NCBI RefSeq assembly: GCF_014656415.1
Contig: NZ_BNCJ01000004.1
Location: 186,001 to 250,000, forward strand
Length of the DNA stretch: 64,000 nucleotides
Reading direction: 5' to 3'
Source of the DNA: Seohaeicola zhoushanensis
GTDB taxonomy: Bacteria > Pseudomonadota > Alphaproteobacteria > Rhodobacterales > Rhodobacteraceae
Both the position numbers and the translations under genes were made by a program. Numbering within the stretch: the first letter of the stretch is position 1; the number at the start of each line of letters is the position of its first letter. Below are positions 36,101 through 44,865 of this stretch, one piece after another. A model generated the notes under the pieces. That model did no database searches and was not told the origin of the DNA. It worked only from the letters and a program-made list of their open reading frames with translations.

Positions 36101-37138
36101 TCATGTTTCGGGCCTGTGCCCCGGAGGGGCGCAGGATTCGCGGTCGATGAATTGGGTCGGAATCATGATGCGACGGGGCTCGCTCTCGCTCTCGCCTTCT
36201 TCCAGGCGGCGCAGCATGAGTTCGGCCAGCATCTGCCCGACGCTTTCGAGGTCCCAGGTCACGGCGCTGATCGACGGCGCATAAAGCCGTGCGAGGTCGG
36301 TATCGCCGACGGTCAGAACGCTGACGTCATCGGGAACGCTCAGCCCGTTCTGTCGCAACCCCTGCAGCGTTCCGGCCAGCATCCTTGTGCCGAGGCAAAG
36401 GAAGGCGGTCGGGGCAGGGCGCAGCGACATCAACGAAAGCGCTTCGCTCGCCACGAATTCCATCGAAGACTTGTGCGCCCGTATCAGCGCGTTGTTCAGC
36501 GCGATGCCGCGCTCCTCGAGCGCCGCGGCATAGCCTGCAATCCGCTCCCTGCCGGGGCTGAGCGTGCTGCTGGACGACAGAAGTGCGATGCGTTCGTGCC
36601 CGAGGTTCAGAAGGTGCCGCGTTGCCTCGAAGGCGGCGCGGCGGTGGTCGACGTGCAGCCCGCTCTGGCCCGCCCCGAAATCCCGGTCGAAACCGATGAC
36701 CGGCAGTCCGCCGCGATCCAGCTCTTCCAGCATCTCGGCGTCTTCGCTCTCGCAGGGGCCTGCGATCAGCCCGTCGACACGGCGCCGCTGGAACAGGTCG
36801 ATCAGAAAGCGTTCACGGGCCTTCTCGTTGTCGGTGTTTCCCACGAGCAGCGCATATCCGGCCTGCTGCAACCGTTTCTCGGCGGCGCGGATGACGCCTG
36901 CGAAGAAGGGGTTGGACAGGTCGGTGACCAGCATTCCGACCACCTTGGTCGACTTCAGCCGCAAGCTCTGGGCGATGGCATCCGGCTGGTAGCCGAGCTT
37001 CTGCGCAGCCTTCGTCACCCGGATCACCGTGGCTTCGCTGACGCGTCCCGTCCGGTTCAGCGCCCTCGACGCGGTTCCGATGGAAACGCCGGCGGCGGCG
37101 GCAACGTCCTTGATGGTTTTGCGGCTTCGGTCCGACAC
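36101..37138 (-). CDS. LacI-family transcriptional regulator
   Basis: A 345-aa regulator. The HTH (TIKDVAAAAGVSIGTASRAL) and hinge helix are followed by a periplasmic-binding-like effector domain (GMLVTDLSNPFFAGVIRAAE). The start is GTG with GGG-rich Shine-Dalgarno. It sits in a minus-strand string with a CMD protein (upstream) and SDR (downstream). Candidate LacI-type palindromes (GNAANCGNTTNC) occur at 37996 and 46784 in promoters of this region. Confidence 0.93.
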   Translation of the reverse strand: MSDRSRKTIKDVAAAAGVSIGTASRALNRTGRVSEATVIRVTKAAQKLGYQPDAIAQSLRLKSTKVVGMLVTDLSNPFFAGVIRAAEKRLQQAGYALLVGNTDNEKARERFLIDLFQRRRVDGLIAGPCESEDAEMLEELDRGGLPVIGFDRDFGAGQSGLHVDHRRAAFEATRHLLNLGHERIALLSSSSTLSPGRERIAGYAAALEERGIALNNALIRAHKSSMEFVASEALSLMSLRPAPTAFLCLGTRMLAGTLQGLRQNGLSVPDDVSVLTVGDTDLARLYAPSISAVTWDLESVGQMLAELMLRRLEEGESESEPRRIMIPTQFIDRESCAPPGHRPET

Positions 37139-37143
37139 GATTT

Positions 37144-37746
37144 CTACCCTTTGCGATGACCCTCGGGAAAATGCGCCTGCCCGTCTTCGAGCGGCACCGC
37201 AGTGGTATTAGTGTAATAGGAGGCGAGGCGATACACGCCGCAGGCGAAGACCAGTTCGATCACTTGGTTTTGCGGCCATTTCGCATTCAGCTCCGACCAG
37301 GTCTCGTCGCTTACATTCGCCCGCTCGTGCAGCTCGTCGGCCAGTCTGACCATGAGGCGGTCTTCATCGGTCCAGCGCGGATCGCTCAGGGCTTGCCAGT
37401 CTGCAGCCTCCGCCAGCTCGTCGGCCATCGCCCGGTCAAGGTTGCACCGCTCGCCGTAGATCTCGACATGCATGCCCCAGGGGTATTCCGCACCGGCGCG
37501 CGCGGTGGTGCGGATGATCGCGATTTCCTTCGGACGCAGGGCAACTTCGGCCTCGAACAGCACGGCATGCGCGATGGCCTGGAAGCGCGAGGCGAGGAGG
37601 GGGTGATGCGCCATCGAAAGGCGCAGGTTCAGCGGAGAAAGGCCCCGGAAGGCTGTATTCTCGATCGTCTTGCGGGTCGCGTCGTCATAGGGCGGGCGAC
37701 GCAGTGGCAGACGGCGGGAATCTTGCGGGTTCGTGCTGGTCGTCAA
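37144..37746 (-). CDS. Carboxymuconolactone decarboxylase-family protein
   Basis: A 200-aa cytoplasmic protein of the AhpD-like fold: LNLRLSMAHHPLLASRFQAI, LRPKEIAIIRTTARAGAEYP and MVRLADELHERANVSDE. The CxxC of peroxidases is absent. TTG 37746 is chosen because GGAGGAA lies 5 nt upstream. A longer frame from 37839 has a Lys/Arg-rich N terminus without family similarity. It stands 5 nt before the LacI gene and belongs to that operon. Relatives appear in aromatic and terpenoid catabolism clusters, but the reaction is unknown. Confidence 0.85.
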   Translation of the reverse strand: MTTSTNPQDSRRLPLRRPPYDDATRKTIENTAFRGLSPLNLRLSMAHHPLLASRFQAIAHAVLFEAEVALRPKEIAIIRTTARAGAEYPWGMHVEIYGERCNLDRAMADELAEAADWQALSDPRWTDEDRLMVRLADELHERANVSDETWSELNAKWPQNQVIELVFACGVYRLASYYTNTTAVPLEDGQAHFPEGHRKG

Positions 37747-37919
37747 GGTCTTCCTCCGGCGTTTTCTTGGCGTTCCGCCTTTGGTGTATCTGATGCGGAA
37801 TCGTTTGCTCATGTGCGCACCAAAATTTTGGGCTGTCAAGTGTGGCGCTTTGCGCCTGCCGTCTGAGTGCGCGCCTGATACTATGGTTTCCGACTCCCCG
37901 GTCCCGTGATAATTCCTAT

Positions 37920-37936
37920 AATAATCTGAGGTTATT
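37920..37936. promoter_or_regulatory. LysR-type box AATAA-N7-TTATT
   Basis: AATAATCTGAGGTTATT is a perfect 5-7-5 palindrome with T-N11-A spacing (T37922, A37934). It lies 130 bp upstream of the LysR gene at 38066 and upstream of the divergent CMD/LacI/SDR operon. It is the probable LysR operator. Confidence 0.55.
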
Positions 37937-37995
37937 GCCTTCGCGCCGCCTTCTCCACTGTGTCTTGACAGAGTTTTCTGGCTGGCCTAGCCTTG

Positions 37996-38007
37996 CACAA
38001 ACGTTTT
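37996..38007. promoter_or_regulatory. LacI-type operator candidate (AAACGTTT core)
   Basis: ACAAACGTTTTC matches GNAANCGNTTNC except at the first base, with a perfect 8-bp AAACGTTT core. It lies in the promoter region of the operon that contains the LacI gene. A second copy is at 46784. Confidence 0.45.
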
Positions 38008-38065
38008 CACAATATGGGCGAAATTGTGCGGGATGCGCGGTTCCGGGCCAACAAGCGGCAGGCAG

Positions 38066-38974
38066 ATGCGGCGACCTGATCTCAACATTCTGGTGATCCT
38101 CTGCGCCGTCTACCGCGAGGGCAGCGTGACCCGCGCGGCCGAGCGCCTCAACCTCACTCAATCCGCGATCAGCCATGGCCTTGGCCGCCTTCGCCTGCTG
38201 TTCGATGACCCGCTCTTCGTGCGGAAGGGCAATCGCCTCGTATCGACGCCGATGGCGCGCAAGCTTGCCGAGGAGGCGGGCGCCGGGCTCGAGCGGCTCG
38301 AGGCCCTGTTCGATCCGCGGTCTGAGTTCGACCCGTCGACAATCGCGCGCACCTACAGCCTTGGCGTACGCGACGTGCTGGAGGCATCACTCGTGCCACC
38401 TCTGGCCGACGCCATGCGCGGCGAAGCGGCACAGGCCACGCTGGTCTCGATGCATGTCCGTCGCACCGCGATGTCCACCCGGCTGGCCTCCGGCGCGGTC
38501 GATGCGATTGTCGATGTCTGCCTTGAGCAGCCCGAGGAAGTGCTGAGCGAGCGCATCCTCGAGGAGGAATTCTGCGTGGTCGCCCGCGCGGGCCATCCAT
38601 TGGCCTGCCGCCAATACGATCTCGACGCCTACCTCGACTGCGAGCACGTGCAGATCAGCGTCCGGCAAGAGGGCGACACGTTCGAGGATTCCAAGCTGCG
38701 CAGTCTGGGGCACCGTCGCCAGATCCGCTTGCGTTGCCAGCACTACCTCGCGGCCTACAACGCCGTGCGCGACTCCGATCTGGTGGCCACCATGCCGCGC
38801 CGTCTTGCAGAGATGTTCCGCGAATCCGAGGCGGTTCAACTGCTCGCGGTGCCTTTCGAGATCGGCCGGATGGACTTTCACCTGTATTGGCACGCAAGCC
38901 GCGATGCCGACCCCGGCAATCAGTGGTTTCGGAAGATGGTCAAACGGGCCGTCCGGTTCCGACCCGCTGTCTGA
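38066..38974 (+). CDS. LysR-family transcriptional regulator
   Basis: A 302-aa regulator of the NodD/PcpR-like LysR branch. The HTH is GSVTRAAERLNLTQSAISHG, followed by GRLRLLFDDPLFVRKGNRLV. The effector domain extends to the C terminus (PFEIGRMDFHLYWHASRDAD). It starts at MRRPDLNILVILCAV, and upstream in-frame Met codons lack support. It is followed in the same direction by SDR, VOC and acetoin-dehydrogenase-like genes, which it may activate. Confidence 0.93.
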   Translation: MRRPDLNILVILCAVYREGSVTRAAERLNLTQSAISHGLGRLRLLFDDPLFVRKGNRLVSTPMARKLAEEAGAGLERLEALFDPRSEFDPSTIARTYSLGVRDVLEASLVPPLADAMRGEAAQATLVSMHVRRTAMSTRLASGAVDAIVDVCLEQPEEVLSERILEEEFCVVARAGHPLACRQYDLDAYLDCEHVQISVRQEGDTFEDSKLRSLGHRRQIRLRCQHYLAAYNAVRDSDLVATMPRRLAEMFRESEAVQLLAVPFEIGRMDFHLYWHASRDADPGNQWFRKMVKRAVRFRPAV

Positions 38975-38995
38975 CATTTCCAGGAGAGGACTGAC

Positions 38996-39751
38996 ATGGA
39001 CGGATTACTCAAGGGTCGCGTGGCGATCATCACCGGAGCGGGAAGGCAAACCGGAATCGGTTTCGCCACTGCGCGGCTTTTCATTGAACACGGCGCCAGG
39101 GTCGCGCTGTGCGACCTCGCCGCCGAAGATCCCGCCCAGGCCGCCTCCACACTTGGCGAGAACGCGATCGGTCTGGTCTGCAACGTCACCGACGCCGGCG
39201 CCTGCGGGCAGGCCGTAGCCGCGGCGATGGAAAAATGGGGGCGGCTCGATGTCGTCGTGAACAACGCCGGCCTCACGCAGCGGCGCAAGGTCGCCGAGAT
39301 TACCGAGGAGGACTACAACCTCGTGACCGACGTGGTGCTGCGCGGAACGCTGCTGATGACCCAGGCCGCGCTGCCGCACCTGACACATGGCGTGGGCTCC
39401 ATCGTCAACGTCTCTTCGCTCTCGGCCCAGCAGGGGGGAGGCATCTTCGGCGGCCCGCATTATTGCGCCGCCAAGGCCGGCGTGCTGGGTCTTACCCGCG
39501 CCATGGCCAAGGAGTTCGGCCCTGAGGGTATCCGTGCCAACGCCATTGCGCCGGGTCTCATCATGACCGATTTTTCGCGCCGCGGCCCTTCCGCCGATCC
39601 GGGCAAGATCGAGGCGGCCAAGGCTTATCCCCTGGGCCGGCCGGGGCAGGCATTGGATATCGCCAACGCGGCGCTCTACCTGGGATCAGACATGTCGTCA
39701 TACGTCACCGGGATCACGCTCAGCGTCAACGGCGGTTCCTTCATCGCCTGA
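38996..39751 (+). CDS. SDR-family oxidoreductase
   Basis: A 251-aa classical SDR: GRVAIITGAGRQTGIGFATA (TGxxxGIG variant), VVNNAGLTQRRKV, NVSSLSAQQGGGIFGGPHYC leading to catalytic YCAAK, and a C-terminal YVTGITLSVNGGSFIA. AGGAGAGG precedes ATG. It is the first gene after LysR on the plus strand and likely oxidises a hydroxyl intermediate for the following VOC and E1/E2 enzymes. Confidence 0.92.
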   Translation: MDGLLKGRVAIITGAGRQTGIGFATARLFIEHGARVALCDLAAEDPAQAASTLGENAIGLVCNVTDAGACGQAVAAAMEKWGRLDVVVNNAGLTQRRKVAEITEEDYNLVTDVVLRGTLLMTQAALPHLTHGVGSIVNVSSLSAQQGGGIFGGPHYCAAKAGVLGLTRAMAKEFGPEGIRANAIAPGLIMTDFSRRGPSADPGKIEAAKAYPLGRPGQALDIANAALYLGSDMSSYVTGITLSVNGGSFIA

Positions 39752-39860
39752 CCCCGGCGCATGAGGCCGCCTCATGCCGCAAATGGCCGACTGGTCATTT
39801 GCGGTTTCACCCTTCGAGGCGGCATCAACACCAGGAAAGCATTGCAAGAGGAGACAGCGC

Positions 39861-40382
39861 ATGAGCCGCATATTCGGCCCTGTGCGCCAGTTGGGCTATG
39901 TCGTCCGCGATATCGAGGCGGCGATGCATCACTGGAGCGGAACCCTGGGCATCGGCCCGTTCTTCCTGTTTGAAAAAGTCGTGATCGACGATTTCCAGTA
40001 TCGGGGCACGCCGCAGCCCATCGAACTTTCCATCGCGCTGGCCAATGACGGCGACATGCAGATCGAGCTGATCGAACAGAAGAACGACGTGCCCTCGGCC
40101 TATCGCGACCACCTCGCGGCGCAGGGACAGGTGCTGCACCACACCTCGGCCTGGACCACCGATTTCGACGGTGACATGGCGCGCATCCTCGCTGCCGGTC
40201 ACCGCGTGCTGCAATCGGGGCGCATCGGCGACAACCGGCTCGCCTATTTCGAGACCCAGGGCGACTACCCTTCCACCACGATGGAACTCTACGACATCAC
40301 CGGCCGCGCTGGGCGGCTCAACGACAAGGTGCGCGAGGCCGCGCGCGACTGGGATGGCCGCACCGCGGTCATCCGCCGCTGA
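39861..40382 (+). CDS. VOC-family protein (glyoxalase/methylmalonyl-epimerase-like)
   Basis: A 173-aa vicinal-oxygen-chelate protein: GPVRQLGYVVRDIEAAMHHW, IELSIALANDGDMQIELIEQ and the C-terminal STTMELYDITGR. AGAGGAG precedes ATG 39861. An in-frame Met at 39774 is upstream of it and rejected. The usual first metal His is Gln or absent here (RQLGYVV), so the metal site may differ. It is 11 nt before the lipoyl-hydrolase gene and probably cotranscribed. Confidence 0.85.
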   Translation: MSRIFGPVRQLGYVVRDIEAAMHHWSGTLGIGPFFLFEKVVIDDFQYRGTPQPIELSIALANDGDMQIELIEQKNDVPSAYRDHLAAQGQVLHHTSAWTTDFDGDMARILAAGHRVLQSGRIGDNRLAYFETQGDYPSTTMELYDITGRAGRLNDKVREAARDWDGRTAVIRR

Positions 40383-40393
40383 GGAGCATCACG

Positions 40394-41494
40394 TTGACTA
40401 TCAAGGCAATCCGAATGCCGAAATGGGGCCTCGCCATGGAGGAGGGCACCATCATCGAATGGCTCAAATCCATTGGCGATGACGTGGCCGAGGGCGATGA
40501 TCTGATCGACATCGAGACCACCAAGATCACCAATACCCTGCAGGCCACCAATTCCGGCCGGCTGGTGCGCATACTGGCTGGCGAAGACGAGGTCATGCCC
40601 GTCGGCGCGCTGATCGGCGTGCTGGTCGAAGGCAAGGCCTCCGAGGACGACATCGACGCCTTCATCGCCGCCAGCCCGGTCGCGGTGGTCGAGGAAGACG
40701 AAGGGGAAGAGACCGCATCGCTCGCGCTCCAGACCGTCGAAGCCCGGGGCAAGCGGATCAATGTCGGCCTCGCCGGTTCGGGCCCTGCGATTGTCCTGCT
40801 GCACGGCTTCTCGGGCGATCTGAACAACTGGATGTTCACCATCGAGGACCTGAAGGGCGTCGCCCGCGTCATCGCGCCTGACCTGCCCGGTCACGGGGCG
40901 TCGGAAAAGGCCGTCGGCGACGGTACCTTGGCGACCATGGCCGGGGATGTCGCCGCCGTGCTCGACGACCTTGGTGTCGCTGACGCGGTGGTCGCCGGGC
41001 ATTCCCTCGGCGGCGCAATTGCAATGCAACTGGCGCTCGATCGTCCCGATCTCGTCTCCAGGCTCGCGCTGGTCTGCCCGGCGGGCCTGCCCGGAGGCAC
41101 CCTTTCGGACGAGTTCCTGTCAGCCATCGTGACCGCCGAAAAGGCGCGCGACGTGAAGAAGGCGCTGCAACTGCTCGTGCGGGATCCCGATACCGTGAGC
41201 CGCGACATGGTGGACGGCGTGGTGCGGATGCTGCGCCTTGACGGTGCGCAGGCCGCGCTGGGCCTCCTGCGCGAACGGATGCTCGAAGGCTCCGACATGG
41301 CCGCCCTGCGCGCGCGACTGGGCGAGTTGCCCGAGACGACGCTGATCGCCAGCCACAACGACGCCATCGTCGGCGCGCCCGATACCGCAGCGCTGCCACC
41401 CGGCTGGTCGGTGCACTGGCTCGACGAAGCCGGCCACCTGCCGCAGTTGGAGGCGGCCTCCAGGGTCGGTGCCCTGCTGCGCGAGCTGATCTGA
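40394..41494 (+). CDS. Lipoyl domain-alpha/beta hydrolase fusion, acetoin-dehydrogenase E2-like (AcoC type)
   Basis: A 366-aa protein. Residues 1-80 form a lipoyl domain with the lipoylated K44 in DIETTKITNTLQ. About 115-366 is an alpha/beta hydrolase with oxyanion loop LLHGFSGDLNNW, nucleophile AGHSLGGAIAM and a C-terminal His in DEAGHLPQLEAA. It lacks the classical CoA-acyltransferase domain. This is the AcoC architecture of acetoin dehydrogenase. The start is TTG with GAGGAG. It is followed immediately by E1 alpha and E1 beta. No E3 gene is nearby, so E3 must be shared. Confidence 0.9.
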   Translation: MTIKAIRMPKWGLAMEEGTIIEWLKSIGDDVAEGDDLIDIETTKITNTLQATNSGRLVRILAGEDEVMPVGALIGVLVEGKASEDDIDAFIAASPVAVVEEDEGEETASLALQTVEARGKRINVGLAGSGPAIVLLHGFSGDLNNWMFTIEDLKGVARVIAPDLPGHGASEKAVGDGTLATMAGDVAAVLDDLGVADAVVAGHSLGGAIAMQLALDRPDLVSRLALVCPAGLPGGTLSDEFLSAIVTAEKARDVKKALQLLVRDPDTVSRDMVDGVVRMLRLDGAQAALGLLRERMLEGSDMAALRARLGELPETTLIASHNDAIVGAPDTAALPPGWSVHWLDEAGHLPQLEAASRVGALLRELI

Positions 41495-41503
41495 GGAGGG
41501 GAC

Positions 41504-42469
41504 ATGCAACTCAATCGTGACGACCTGAAACGCGCCTATCGCACCATGATGACGATCCGCGCCTTCGAGGAGCGGGTCGAGAAGGAATTCGCCGACGGCA
41601 CCATTCCCGGCTTTGCCCACGTCTACCTGGGCCAGGAGGCATCGGGCACCGGCATCTGCTTCGACCTGACGGACGAGGACCAGATCGGCTCGACCCATCG
41701 CGGCCATGGCCATTGCATCGCCAAGGGCTGCGAGGTCGAGGGCATGTTCCTCGAGATCATGGGCAAGCAGGGCGGCATCTGCGGCGGCAAGGGCGGATCG
41801 ATGCACATCGCCGACATGGACAAGGGGATGCTGGGCGCCAATGCCATCGTCGGGGGCAGCCCGCCCATCGCCGTGGGCGCGGCCCTGACGCAGAAGCTGC
41901 GCCGCACCGGCCGCGTCGCCGTCGCCTTTTCGGGCGATGGCGCCTCGAACCAGGGCACCACGCTCGAAGCCATGAACATGGCTGTGGTCCTCCAGGTCCC
42001 GATGATCTTCGTCTTCGAGAACAACGGCTATGGCGAGTTCACCTCGGCCGAATACTCGGTCGGGGCCCCGTCGCTGACCGACCGCGCGGCCGCCTTCGGG
42101 ATGCCGGCGCAAAGCGTGGATGGAGGTGACTTCTTCGCGGTCCAGGCCGCCATGCGCGAGGCGCTGGAACATGCGCGCGCGGGCAAGGGGCCCTATGCGC
42201 TTGAAACCCACTGCGCGCGGTTCCTCGGCCATTTCGTCGGCGATCCGCAGAAATACCGCGGCCCCGACGAACTCGCCGCCGCCCGCGCCAATGACCCGAT
42301 CCTGCGCTTCCGCAGCAAGGTTGCCGACGCAGCGCTGCTGGAGACGGCCGAGCTTGACGAGATCGATGCCGAGGTGCGCGCCCGCATCGACGCCGCGGCC
42401 GCCGCCGCGCGCGAGGCGCCCTTGCCGGCGCTCGCGACGCTCGAAGCCGATGTCTACGTGAAATATTGA
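41504..42469 (+). CDS. Thiamine-diphosphate dehydrogenase E1 alpha subunit (AcoA type)
   Basis: A 321-aa E1 alpha of a 2-oxoacid/acetoin dehydrogenase complex: GFAHVYLGQEASGTGICFDL, GKGGSMHIADMDKGMLGANA, and the ThDP motif GDGASNQGTTLEAMNMA ending in FENNGYGEF. GAGGAGG precedes ATG. It works with the E1 beta and lipoyl-E2 neighbours to cleave a C-C bond and transfer the acyl unit. Acetoin or a related alpha-hydroxyketone is the family expectation. Confidence 0.94.
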   Translation: MQLNRDDLKRAYRTMMTIRAFEERVEKEFADGTIPGFAHVYLGQEASGTGICFDLTDEDQIGSTHRGHGHCIAKGCEVEGMFLEIMGKQGGICGGKGGSMHIADMDKGMLGANAIVGGSPPIAVGAALTQKLRRTGRVAVAFSGDGASNQGTTLEAMNMAVVLQVPMIFVFENNGYGEFTSAEYSVGAPSLTDRAAAFGMPAQSVDGGDFFAVQAAMREALEHARAGKGPYALETHCARFLGHFVGDPQKYRGPDELAAARANDPILRFRSKVADAALLETAELDEIDAEVRARIDAAAAAAREAPLPALATLEADVYVKY

Positions 42470-42479
42470 GAGGCGAGAG

Positions 42480-43481
42480 ATGGCCGTAATTTCCTATCGC
42501 AAGGCGATCAACCAGGCTCTCGAACAGGAGATGGCGCGCGACGAGAGCGTCATCCTGATGGGCATCGACGTGGGCGGCGGCACCGGCGGGAGCGGCGATG
42601 TCGGCTCGGTCGGCGGCGTCATGGGCGTGACCAAGGGGCTTTATCCCAAGTTCGGCCCCGACCGGGTAATCGACACCCCGATTTCCGAAAGCGCCATCAT
42701 CGGGGCTGCCGCCGGCGCGGCGGTGACCGGGATGCGCCCGGTGGCCGAGCTGATGTTTGTCGACTTCATCGGCGTCTGTCTCGACCAGATCTACAACCAG
42801 GCCGCCAAGTTCCGCTACATGTTCGGCGGCAAGGCCCGCACGCCGTTGGTGATCCGCACCATGGGCGGGGCGGGGATGCGCGCCGGCGCGCAGCACAGCC
42901 AGAACCTGCACCCGATATTGACCATGATCCCCGGTCTCAAGGTGGTGATGCCCTCGAACCCCTATGACGCCAAGGGCCTGCTGATCAAGGCGATCCGCGA
43001 CGACGACCCGGTGGTGTTCCTCGAATCCAAGGCGCTCTATGACATGAAGGGCGAGGTGCCGGAAGAGGCCTACGAGATCCCCTTCGGCGAGGCCAATATT
43101 CTGCGCGACGGGCGCGACGCCACCATCGTCGCCTTCGGGGCGATGGTGCCGCGCGCGATGCAGGCGGCGGATAGGCTGGCGAAAGACGGGGTGAAGGTCA
43201 CTGTGCTCGACCCGCGCACCACTTCGCCCCTCGACGAGGAGGCGATCCTCGACAGCCTGGACGAGACCGGCCGCCTGATCGTGGTGGACGAAAGCCCGCC
43301 GCGCTGCTCGCTGGCCGCCGACGTGGCCGCCCTGGCGGTCTCGCAGGCCTTCGACGCCCTGAAGGCCCCGGTCGGGATGGTGACCTGCCCGCATACGCCG
43401 GTGCCTTTCGCCCCGAACCTCGAAGATGCCTACATCCCGAGTGTCGAACGCATCGTGGAAGCGGTCAAGAACACCCTCTGA
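42480..43481 (+). CDS. Thiamine-diphosphate dehydrogenase E1 beta subunit (AcoB type)
   Basis: A 333-aa transketolase-like E1 beta. It starts ISYRKAINQALEQEMARDES and has SESAIIGAAAGAAVTGMRPV, RAGAQHSQNLHPILTMIPGL and the C-terminal domain with EAILDSLDETGRLIVVDESP. It forms the alpha2-beta2 E1 with the preceding gene 10 nt upstream. It ends 20 nt before a strong terminator, closing the operon. Confidence 0.94.
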   Translation: MAVISYRKAINQALEQEMARDESVILMGIDVGGGTGGSGDVGSVGGVMGVTKGLYPKFGPDRVIDTPISESAIIGAAAGAAVTGMRPVAELMFVDFIGVCLDQIYNQAAKFRYMFGGKARTPLVIRTMGGAGMRAGAQHSQNLHPILTMIPGLKVVMPSNPYDAKGLLIKAIRDDDPVVFLESKALYDMKGEVPEEAYEIPFGEANILRDGRDATIVAFGAMVPRAMQAADRLAKDGVKVTVLDPRTTSPLDEEAILDSLDETGRLIVVDESPPRCSLAADVAALAVSQAFDALKAPVGMVTCPHTPVPFAPNLEDAYIPSVERIVEAVKNTL

Positions 43482-43501
43482 ACGTAGCAACTCCAAGACA
43501 G

Positions 43502-43533
43502 AAAGGCCGCCCGGATCGCTCGGGGCGGCCTTT
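43502..43533. terminator. Intrinsic, probably bidirectional terminator
   Basis: AAAGGCCGCCC (43502-43512) and GGGCGGCCTTT (43523-43533) form a perfect 11-bp stem with a 10-nt loop. A-run and T-run flanks on both sides serve the E1 beta gene (plus) and the convergent TRAP operon (minus). Confidence 0.85.
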
Positions 43534-43552
43534 GCTGTTCGTTCAACGCTCC

Positions 43553-44854
43553 TCAGATCAGGATCAGGGCGATATCATTGAAGGCCACCAGCAGCCCGAT
43601 GATGATGAGTTCCACCACCACAAAGGGGATTGCTCCCTTGAAGGCGTGCATCACGTCGATCTCCGGTACCGTGTTCTTCACCACGAATATGTTCAGGCCA
43701 ACCGGAGGGGTGATCGCTCCGATCTCCGCGCATTTCGTCACCAGGATGCCGAACAGGATGGGATTGATGCCGGCCGCCAGCACCACCGGGAAGATGATGG
43801 GCAGGGTCAGCAGCATCATGGTGATCGCGTCGACGAAGAACCCGAGGAAGAGGTAGGGGAGCAGCAACAGCAGGGTCAGCTGCCACTTCGGCAGGTCGAA
43901 CTGCGTCAGCCAGAGCGTGAGTTGCTGGGGCACCTGCGTCGTGGTCAGGGCCAGGCCGAAGAAGCCCGCGCCGATGATCAGCAGGAAGACGCTCGACGTG
44001 GTGACGCCGGTATCCACCAGCCCGCGCCAGATGATTGCCCGCCGGTTGCCACCGCGCAGCGCGACGATCAGCACGGCCCCGGCCGCGCCGAAGGCGGCCG
44101 CCTCGGTGGCGGTGCCGATGCCGAGATAGATGGTGCCCATGACGATCAGGAACAGCAGCAGGATCTCCCAGCTCTGGAAGGCAGCCCTCATCTTTTCGCC
44201 CATCGTGGTGCGCTGCCCGCGCACCGAAGGGCCGGCGCCCGGCACCAGCTTGACCCAGCCGAACAGCATGATCGCATAGAGCACCGCGGTCAGGATGCCG
44301 GGCACGATGCCGGCGAGGAAGAGGTCGGGCACCGAGGTCTCGGTCGCGATGGCATAGACGATCAGCAGCCCCGAGGGCGGGATCAGCACGCCGAGCGTTC
44401 CGGCGGCGGCGACGCTGCCTGCGGAAATCGCGTGGGAATAGCCTTCCTTCAGCATCCGCGGCACGGCGACCTGCGCCACCGTGGCCGAGGTCGCAAGGCT
44501 AGACCCCGACACCGCCGCGAACCCCGCGCAGGCAAATACCGTTGCGATGGCCATGCCGCCGGGCAGGGCGCCGACCCAGACCCTCGCGCTGTCGAAGGCG
44601 CGATGGGCAATGCCGGCGGAAAAGCTCATGTGCCCCATGAACAGGAATAGCGGCAGCACGACATAGGCCAGGTTGGCCGAGGCGGAATAGGGGAAGGTCG
44701 AGACAAGAAACTCGACCGCCATCCAGGGCCGCGTCAGGATCAGGCCGACGAGACCGGCGGTCAGCAGCGAATAGGCAATCGGCAGACCGATCAGCAGCAG
44801 GATCAGCATCCCGCCCAGAAGTCCGAACCCGAGTGCGAGGTCGATGGATTGCAT
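43553..44854 (-). CDS. TRAP transporter large permease (DctM), second system
   Basis: A 433-aa inner-membrane protein, about 12 TM. It begins LGFGLLGGMLILLLIGLPIA and carries SGSSLATSATVAQVAVPRML and CAEIGAITPPVGLNIFVVKN. It is last in the minus-strand dctP-dctQ-dctM set at 43.5-46.6 kb. It is clearly diverged from the DctM at 31142, so this is not a recent duplication. Confidence 0.94.
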   Translation of the reverse strand: MQSIDLALGFGLLGGMLILLLIGLPIAYSLLTAGLVGLILTRPWMAVEFLVSTFPYSASANLAYVVLPLFLFMGHMSFSAGIAHRAFDSARVWVGALPGGMAIATVFACAGFAAVSGSSLATSATVAQVAVPRMLKEGYSHAISAGSVAAAGTLGVLIPPSGLLIVYAIATETSVPDLFLAGIVPGILTAVLYAIMLFGWVKLVPGAGPSVRGQRTTMGEKMRAAFQSWEILLLFLIVMGTIYLGIGTATEAAAFGAAGAVLIVALRGGNRRAIIWRGLVDTGVTTSSVFLLIIGAGFFGLALTTTQVPQQLTLWLTQFDLPKWQLTLLLLLPYLFLGFFVDAITMMLLTLPIIFPVVLAAGINPILFGILVTKCAEIGAITPPVGLNIFVVKNTVPEIDVMHAFKGAIPFVVVELIIIGLLVAFNDIALILI

Positions 44855-44865
44855 TTCAGTGAACC

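Larger units (their letters stand above)
37747..38065. promoter_or_regulatory. Divergent regulatory region between CMD gene and LysR gene
   Basis: A 319-bp AT-rich region with no gene. It holds a 17-bp palindrome at 37920-37936 and a LacI-type palindrome at 37996-38007 (both described separately). A TATAAT at 37917-37922 could be a -10 element for the plus strand. Confidence 0.5.

Noticed and set aside
42039..43496. A minus-strand frame of 485 codons over E1 alpha/beta
   Set aside because: It is a shadow of conserved ThDP enzymes and has no recognisable motif or ribosome site.
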